64,000 nucleotides of DNA from Sphingomonadales bacterium (GTDB taxonomy: Bacteria > Bacteroidota > Bacteroidia > Chitinophagales > Chitinophagaceae), in NCBI GenBank assembly GCA_016872155.1, contig VHBB01000005.1, positions 1-64,000 on the forward strand. Direction: 5' to 3'. The position numbers were made by a program, and so were the translations under genes. This document shows, in pieces, positions 63,349 through 64,000 of the stretch (positions are counted from its first letter, which is position 1; each line of letters begins with the position of its first letter). The notes beneath the pieces are model-generated. The model had not been told where the DNA came from, did not search any database, and worked only from the letters and a program-made list of their open reading frames with translations.

Positions 63349-63741
63349 TTAGAGGTTGGCCAAGATTTGCTCTTGCACAGAGCGAAGATGTTCATCACTC
63401 GCCTTTTGTTTGCCGGGCTGTGCAAAGTTCAGGTCATTAGAAGTATTGATAGGAATCAGATGCATGTGCGCATGGGGCACTTCGAGCCCAATTACAGAGA
63501 TGCCACAACGCTTGCAAGGAAATGTGTTTTCGATTGCCTTGGCAATAGGAGCTGCAAAGACGAGCATCGAAGACAAATAATTTTCAGGAAGATCAAACAA
63601 TTTATCGACCTCAATTTTTGGTACGACCAGCACATGCCCCTCTCGCAGCGGAAACACATCGAGAAAGGCCAGGAACAGATCGTTCTCTGCGATCTTGTAG
63701 CAGGGAATTTCACCTGCGATAATTTTTGAGAAGAGGGTCAT
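63349..63741 (-). CDS. HIT-family hydrolase
   Basis: The 130-residue product starts TLFSKIIAGEIPCYKIAEND, the HINT-branch N-terminus. It ends in the histidine-triad motif VPHAHMHLIPI (H-x-H-x-H), whose middle His attacks phosphoramidates of nucleotides. The physiological substrate is unknown; HINT proteins hydrolyse AMP-lysine-type adducts. It is two bases from the convergent ruvC stop and 24 bases downstream of greA on the same strand, a frequent pairing. Confidence 0.94.
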   Translation of the reverse strand: MTLFSKIIAGEIPCYKIAENDLFLAFLDVFPLREGHVLVVPKIEVDKLFDLPENYLSSMLVFAAPIAKAIENTFPCKRCGISVIGLEVPHAHMHLIPINTSNDLNFAQPGKQKASDEHLRSVQEQILANL

Positions 63742-63765
63742 GGTAAATATATTGCTAGTAAAAGT

Positions 63766-64000
63766 TTACCCTGCACTAATAGCTTCGATCCTAAAGTTCA
63801 AAACACCGGCGGGTGCCTGAATCTCGGCGGTCTCCCCTACTTTTTTACCTAATATTCCTTTACCAATGGGAGAGGTCACCGAAATTTTTCCGGCCTTAAG
63901 ATCGGCCTCTTTTTCGCTCACCACTTTGTATACCACTTGCTTGTTGGTCTTAAGATTCGTAAGCGTCACTTGCGTAAGAATAGAAACTTTGCTGGTGTCG
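63766..64000 (-). CDS. greA: Transcription elongation factor GreA, C-terminal part
   Basis: The gene runs off the right edge; 78 codons are visible. The FKBP-like C-terminal domain is shown by EKEADLKAGKISVTSPIGKGILGKKVGETAEIQAPAG, broken here only by the window edge on the upstream side. GreA stimulates cleavage of backtracked RNA by RNA polymerase. The N-terminal coiled coil is outside the window. The HIT gene follows after 24 bases. Confidence 0.93.
   Translation of the reverse strand, partial: DTSKVSILTQVTLTNLKTNKQVVYKVVSEKEADLKAGKISVTSPIGKGILGKKVGETAEIQAPAGVLNFRIEAISAG

Noticed and set aside
1-64000. tRNA, rRNA, riboswitch, IS element or attachment site
   Set aside because: I read the intergenic gaps and saw no cloverleaf-like tRNA segments, no transposase product and no flanking direct repeats. 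Short or degenerate RNAs could be missed without a covariance search.

Overview
The window is a gene-dense chromosomal stretch of a Bacteroidota bacterium, most likely a Chitinophagaceae-type member of the Chitinophagia. The signs are a SusC-type TonB-linked porin, GldF/GldG, a type IX secretion (T9SS) C-terminal sorting domain, SprB-type repeats, a fused MurF-alanine racemase, DUF3098, DUF4920 and DUF5777 proteins, and many exact copies of the phylum's -7 promoter element TAnnTTTG. I saw no rRNA, tRNA, insertion sequence, prophage or CRISPR array.

Layout. 1-4.2 kb: the 5' part of a SusC-like porin, a secreted M24 peptidase translationally coupled to a SprB-repeat/cytochrome lipoprotein, and a DUF3050 protein whose motifs suggest a haem-oxygenase-like diiron oxidase. 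4.2-10.1 kb: a large secreted beta-propeller (sortilin/VPS10-like) protein, TatD, an unknown lipoprotein and a polysaccharide deacetylase. 10.2-15.1 kb: gltX, a stand-alone B12-binding protein, enoyl-CoA hydratase, fumC, lspA. 15.1-21 kb, minus strand: gldF-gldG, then terC and a murF-alr fusion. 21-26 kb: hesB/iscU/iscS, methylmalonyl-CoA epimerase, and the classic acpP-fabF-rnc cluster. 26-28.4 kb: a GNAT acetyltransferase, PhoD-like phosphatase and a small secreted protein. 28.4-36.5 kb, minus strand: two haem-motif lipoproteins, an OB-fold protein, YceI, a DUF5777 beta-barrel and DUF4920, followed by ileS and a DksA-like protein with a histone-H1-like tail. 36.6-43.8 kb: lpxA, an orphan ABC ATPase, alanine dehydrogenase, tsaE, a copper-type P-ATPase and recQ. 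43.8-45.7 kb: an OmpR-type regulator and ruvB. 45.7-53.7 kb: one gene for a 2650-residue T9SS-exported repeat protein. 53.8-64 kb: leuS, ftsX-DUF3098-uppP-MFS-metallohydrolase, DUF3108, a flippase-like membrane protein, ruvC, HIT and partial greA.

How it fits together. Most genes are core functions: translation (gltX, ileS, leuS, tsaE), envelope synthesis (lpxA, murF-alr, uppP, lspA, ftsX), fatty-acid synthesis, Fe-S assembly, and recombination (ruvB, ruvC, recQ). The accessory, phylum-specific part is the cell surface: the SusC porin, gliding proteins, the giant adhesin-like protein, and a putative periplasmic/outer-membrane redox operon at 32.9-36.5 kb. That operon and the DUF3050 protein are the best candidates for undescribed biology. 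Genes are tightly packed, several convergent pairs overlap at their ends, and several -7 elements lie so close to the start codon that leaderless mRNAs are predicted. All family names come from reading motifs by eye; no database search was run.
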